Shown: positions 7,193-9,092 of the stretch, piece by piece
How positions within the stretch are numbered: the stretch's first letter is position 1
How the letters are laid out: the number at the start of each line of letters is the position of its first letter
NCBI GenBank assembly: GCA_030831885.1
Contig: JAURKF010000179.1
Span: 1 to 9,092 of the forward strand
Direction: 5' to 3'
Length of the DNA: 9,092 nt
DNA from: Flavobacteriales bacterium
GTDB taxonomy: Bacteria > Bacteroidota > Bacteroidia > Flavobacteriales > UA16
Position numbers and translations under genes: made by a program
Notes under the pieces: model-generated
The model's input: the letters and a program-made list of their open reading frames with translations, nothing else
Told to the model about the DNA's origin: nothing
The model's database searches: none

Positions 7193-7978
7193 ATGAACCT
7201 CGACCTCTCCGCAAAAACCGCCGTCGTATGTGGCTCCACCCAAGGCATTGGCTGGGCTGCTGCGCAAGAACTCGCTGCTATGGGTGCGCGTATTGTGTTG
7301 GTTGCACGCGATGAAGCAAAGCTGCAATCGTGCATGGCACAGCTTCCTGCCAACCACCAACAACAGCACACCTATTTGGTGGCCGACTTTGCCCATCCGC
7401 AATCGGTAGAAGAAGCCATCAGCGCATTCGCGAGTAAGGACCATGCGCACATCCTTGTCAACAACACGGGCGGTCCGGCACCAGGGCCTGCTATCGATGC
7501 GAATATCGACGACTTCCGCAAAGCGTTTAACTCGCACCTCGTGTGCAATCAGATACTCGCACAAGCGCTGGTGCCCGGCATGAAGCAAGCCGGCTACGGA
7601 CGCATCATCAACGTGATCAGCACATCCGTTAAGCAACCCCTACCCAACCTCGGAGTGAGCAACACCATTCGCGGAGCAGTGGCCAGCTGGTCGAAAACAC
7701 TCGCCATGGAACTCGGGCGGTTCAACATCACCGTCAACAACGTATTGCCCGGCGCCACACAAACGGGAAGACTCGAACAGATCATCCAAAACAAAGCATC
7801 GAAAGTGGGATCAACCGCATCGGAAGTAGCGCACGAAATGGCCGAAGAAGTCCCCATGAAACGCTTGGCCGAGCCACACGAAATTGCCAACGCAATCGCC
7901 TTCCTCGCATCGCCCGCGGCTTCGTACATCAACGGCATTAACGTGCCGGTGGATGGGGGGAGAACGTTGTGCTTGTAA
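7193..7978 (+). CDS. SDR-family oxidoreductase, BKR-like group with atypical active site
   Basis: 261 residues from the ATG at 7193, a normal classical-SDR length. The Rossmann start is VVCGSTQGIG (11-20), a variant of TGxxxGxG. NNTGGPAPGP (90-99) replaces the usual NNAG, and VLPGATQTGR (184-193) and the C-terminal INVPVDGG (249-256) are present. The usual catalytic YxxxK is absent: the aligned segment reads PNLGVSNTIRGAV (151-163), giving Ser-x3-Arg. The same NNTGG plus SNxxR pattern occurs, as I recall, in a known group of beta-ketoacyl-ACP-reductase-like SDRs without a standard tetrad, so this is a subfamily trait rather than damage. Substrate is unknown; 3-oxoacyl reductase activity should not be assumed. 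An upstream TTG at 7109 is open in frame but its 28 extra residues come from the repeat block, so I reject it. It lies 124 bases after recG on the same strand. Confidence 0.88.
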   Translation: MNLDLSAKTAVVCGSTQGIGWAAAQELAAMGARIVLVARDEAKLQSCMAQLPANHQQQHTYLVADFAHPQSVEEAISAFASKDHAHILVNNTGGPAPGPAIDANIDDFRKAFNSHLVCNQILAQALVPGMKQAGYGRIINVISTSVKQPLPNLGVSNTIRGAVASWSKTLAMELGRFNITVNNVLPGATQTGRLEQIIQNKASKVGSTASEVAHEMAEEVPMKRLAEPHEIANAIAFLASPAASYINGINVPVDGGRTLCL

Positions 7979-7982
7979 GGGT

Positions 7983-8001
7983 ATCAAAAATTTGATTTTT
8001 T
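7983..8001 (+). terminator. Weak A/T hairpin with T tract after the SDR gene
   Basis: ATCAAA, AA, TTTGAT (7983-7996) is a 6-bp stem ending in a run of six Ts (7996-8001), five bases after the SDR stop. The stem is A/T-rich, so termination may be inefficient. A GC-richer stem-loop follows at 8024-8049 (GCTGCCT / AGGCAGC, 12-base loop) and could be the real end. Confidence 0.35.
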
Positions 8002-8023
8002 AACCGCGTAGTCTTCGGGTAAC

Positions 8024-8049
8024 GCTGCCTTCGACTTCGCTCAGGCAGC
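8024..8049. repeat. Stem-loop carrying an inverted copy of the GAGCGAAGTCG repeat
   Basis: GCTGCCT (8024-8030) pairs with AGGCAGC (8043-8049). The loop and inner stem read CCTTCGACTTCGCTCAGG (8028-8045), the reverse complement of a CCTGAGCGAAGTCGAAGG-type repeat that I recall as widespread between genes in Bacteroidota. Its core CGACTTCGCTC is exactly complementary to the core of the tandem repeat 90 bases further on. Confidence 0.6.
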
Positions 8050-8111
8050 TGCGTCCCACATGCATAACCTACGCTTCTCGAACAAAGCCGATCTCTACAA
8101 AAGTCGATTGC

Positions 8112-8195
8112 TGCCCGAGCGAAGCCGAGTGTTGCCCGAGCGAAGTCGAGTGTTGCCCGAGCGAAGTCGAGTGTTGCCCGAGCGAAGTCGAGGGC
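8112..8195. repeat. Four tandem copies of a 21-bp repeat
   Basis: Four head-to-tail 21-base units start at 8112, 8133, 8154 and 8175, consensus TGCCCGAGCGAAGTCGAGTG plus T. Units 2 and 3 are identical; unit 1 has C for T in GAAGCCG, and unit 4 ends GGC instead of TGT. There are no spacers, so it is not CRISPR. Because 21 is a multiple of three and the unit has few stop triplets, long open frames appear on both strands; these are artefacts. Slippage or unequal crossing-over probably changes copy number. Confidence 0.9.
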
Positions 8196-8289
8196 ATGCC
8201 CAACAGCCCCACCCACTGCCTCCGCACACTTACCCACCACCAAAAGCAGCGGCATATCGGTACTTCGTACTTAGTCATTAGTAATTGTT

Positions 8290-8369
8290 AAGTGAAGTAG
8301 TGAAGCGGTGAAGCAGTAATTCACCACTTCACTTTTTACTACCTCACTATTTCACTGCTTCACTACTTC
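8290..8369. repeat. 8-bp periodic inverted repeat block
   Basis: The left part has units AGTGAAGT, AGTGAAGC, GGTGAAGC (8291-8314); the right part has ACTACCTC, ACTATTTC, ACTGCTTC, ACTACTTC (8338-8369). Bases 8290-8304 pair with 8320-8334 (15 bp, one mismatch) and are followed by more Ts to 8337, like a terminator. Alternatively 8294-8317 pair with 8346-8369 (24 positions: 21 Watson-Crick, 2 G-U, 1 mismatch). The block ends one base before a perfect TAnnTTTG box. Confidence 0.75.
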
Positions 8370-8370
8370 C

Positions 8371-8378
8371 TATATTTG
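8371..8378 (+). promoter_or_regulatory. Putative promoter for the structured RNA
   Basis: TATATTTG is a perfect -7 box match; transcription would start near 8383, about 60 bases before the rod-shaped RNA. A -33 element is poor (TTTC at 8350-8353). A second, imperfect candidate, TAGCGTTTG (8425-8433, one base too long between TA and TTTG), would start the RNA at about 8437, right at the rod. Confidence 0.45.
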
Positions 8379-8437
8379 TTCCCGACCTGCACACGCGCAG
8401 TTCACCACATACGAAACACAAGATTAGCGTTTGCTAA

Positions 8438-8589
8438 CGGTCCTGTCATTGAAAGGTAGAAAATTCAAATGAGAACAGGGGAGTTGAAGCAAAACGCTCA
8501 CGCAACAGCGTGGGCGTTGCTTTGCTCTGTTCTCAGGGATTCTACCCCCTCAATGACAAGCATGGCAACTGTCCCACGCTGATTTTTTT
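8438..8589 (+). ncRNA. ssrS: Probable 6S RNA (6S-Flavo-like)
   Basis: 6S RNA binds the housekeeping RNA polymerase holoenzyme by imitating an open promoter and lowers transcription in stationary phase. The sequence folds into one long rod: 8444-8452 with 8550-8558 (9 bp), 2/3-base internal loop, 8455-8461 with 8540-8546 (7 bp), a central bubble (AATTCAAA 8462-8469 against GGGA 8536-8539), 8470-8478 with 8527-8535 (9 bp), an asymmetric loop (8479-8488 against 8526), 8489-8493 with 8521-8525, a TGC bulge, and a 10-bp hairpin 8494-8503 with 8508-8517 closed by AACA. All listed helices are Watson-Crick apart from one U-G. A single rod with a large central bubble and no protein frame is the 6S architecture, and a Bacteroidota class (6S-Flavo) is known. 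It ends with a terminator. The 5' end is uncertain (8383 or about 8437). Assignment is by fold, not by recalled consensus; an unrelated sRNA is the alternative. Confidence 0.72.
8559..8589 (+). terminator. Intrinsic terminator of the structured RNA
   Basis: AGC-A-TGG (8559-8565) pairs with CCA-C-GCT (8574-8580) with one A-C mismatch and an 8-base loop, followed by GA and seven Ts (8583-8589). It abuts the closing helix of the rod, so the RNA would end here and not run into the LamG gene. Confidence 0.6.
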
Positions 8590-8637
8590 AATACTAACCC
8601 TGCCGCAGGGACAAGGCAGCACTACAACCTATTTGTT

Positions 8638-9092
8638 ATGAAAAAAACTTTGTATGTATTTTCTTGGGCGTGCAGCGCACTGCTCGCCATGCCTGCCGCC
8701 GCGCAGGTGCCTTCTTACGTGCCTAGCGACGGCCTCGTGGGCTGGTGGCCTTTTAATGGTAATGCCAATGATGAAAGCGGGAATGGAAATGATGGGCTGG
8801 TGAATGGTGCGACGCTGACGGAGGATCGGTTTGGGAATAACAACAATGCTTACAACTTTGACGGGATAGCCAATAAAATTCAATTTAATCTTAATTCCAT
8901 AAATAATATTTTTCCATCTGAATCAGAAACTACAACTTCAATTTGGGTAAAAACTTCAGACTTGAATGGCCCAATAATCTCAATGCAGGGAAATAATAGC
9001 AATTATGATTTCCATCTTGGCACGTTAGCAGATGTTGTTCAAAGTCCCGGTAATTATGGCATCTTAGTGAGAGATAATTGCTGCGGAATAGG
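8638..9092 (+). CDS. Secreted LamG/concanavalin-type domain protein (N-terminal fragment)
   Basis: 151 codons are open from the ATG at 8638 to the window end. Residues 1-22 are a signal peptide (MKKTLYVF, then CSALLAMPAAA) with likely cleavage before Gln23. It continues DGLVGWWPFNGNANDESGNG (31-50), then a FGNNNNAYNFDG segment, the usual opening of a LamG / laminin-G-like jelly-roll domain in secreted Bacteroidota proteins (carbohydrate- or protein-binding). Such proteins normally end in a type IX sorting domain, but the C-terminus is not in view. There is no Shine-Dalgarno sequence. A small hairpin CCCTG / CAGGG (8598-8610) lies in the leader, and the upstream terminator separates it from the RNA gene. 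Base composition drops from about 56% G+C (8641-8820) to about 34% (8881-9092) within the gene. Confidence 0.85.
   Translation, partial: MKKTLYVFSWACSALLAMPAAAQVPSYVPSDGLVGWWPFNGNANDESGNGNDGLVNGATLTEDRFGNNNNAYNFDGIANKIQFNLNSINNIFPSESETTTSIWVKTSDLNGPIISMQGNNSNYDFHLGTLADVVQSPGNYGILVRDNCCGI

Noticed and set aside
8112..8195. CRISPR array
   Set aside because: The 21-base units are contiguous with no spacers and no cas genes are nearby.
8060..8281. Open frame encoding PERSRVL heptad repeats, and overlapping minus-strand frames at 7938-8255 and 8069-8278
   Set aside because: All arise from the 21-base tandem repeat, whose length is a multiple of three and keeps frames open on both strands. No family match, no promoter box, low-complexity protein.
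8438..8589. SRP 4.5S RNA, tmRNA or RNase P RNA
   Set aside because: No SRP GGAAG/AGCA internal-loop signature, no tRNA-like ends or tag frame, and too simple a fold for RNase P RNA.
8438..8637. Riboswitch or attenuator controlling the LamG gene
   Set aside because: The structure is a single rod with a central bubble, with no visible anti-terminator pairing to the terminator arms. Surface-protein genes are unusual riboswitch targets. Not fully excluded.

Overview
The window reads as a chromosomal segment of a member of the Bacteroidota, probably near the Flavobacteriales (inference). The evidence is a PKD-repeat secreted protein ending in a Por-secretion (type IX) sorting domain, a LamG-type secreted protein, promoter boxes of the Bacteroidota form TAnnTTTG, no Shine-Dalgarno sequences before the starts, and intergenic copies of a CCTGAGCGAAGTCGAAGG-like repeat that I recall as common in Bacteroidota genomes. 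Coding density is high and no mobile element, CRISPR array, tRNA or rRNA is visible.

Layout. 1-90 (-): first 30 codons of a methionine-aminotransferase-like PLP enzyme. 91-393: divergent intergenic region with three related palindromes and the purL promoter. 394-2628 (+): purL, small-type FGAM synthase. 2638-2656: hairpin between convergent genes. 2666-4240 (-): secreted five-repeat PKD protein with a type IX sorting tail. 4241-4450: divergent promoter region. 4451-4903 (+): dtd, D-aminoacyl-tRNA deacylase. 4975-7068 (+): recG helicase. 7068-7181: long inverted/direct repeat block. 7193-7978 (+): SDR oxidoreductase of the BKR-like group with a non-canonical active site. 7979-8370: repeat-rich spacer (21-bp tandem repeat, 8-bp inverted repeat block). 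About 8438-8589 (+): a rod-shaped structured RNA with a central bubble, best explained as 6S RNA, followed by a terminator hairpin and seven Ts. 8638-9092 (+): start of a secreted LamG-domain protein, cut by the window end.

The genes do not form one pathway: purine synthesis, translation quality control, replication-fork repair, a reductase, a transcription-regulating RNA and two cell-surface proteins stand side by side, most with their own promoter. The most coherent signal across the window is promoter geometry: four genes (aminotransferase, dtd, recG, SDR) have a TAnnTT box starting exactly 12 bases before the A of ATG, which predicts leaderless mRNAs. The most interesting single element is the 6S-like RNA. 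The most interesting structural signals are two unrelated repeat blocks with the same one-left-arm/two-right-arm design, and a four-cysteine pattern in the PKD repeats whose paired loss suggests disulfide connectivity. I found no clearly new multi-gene system.
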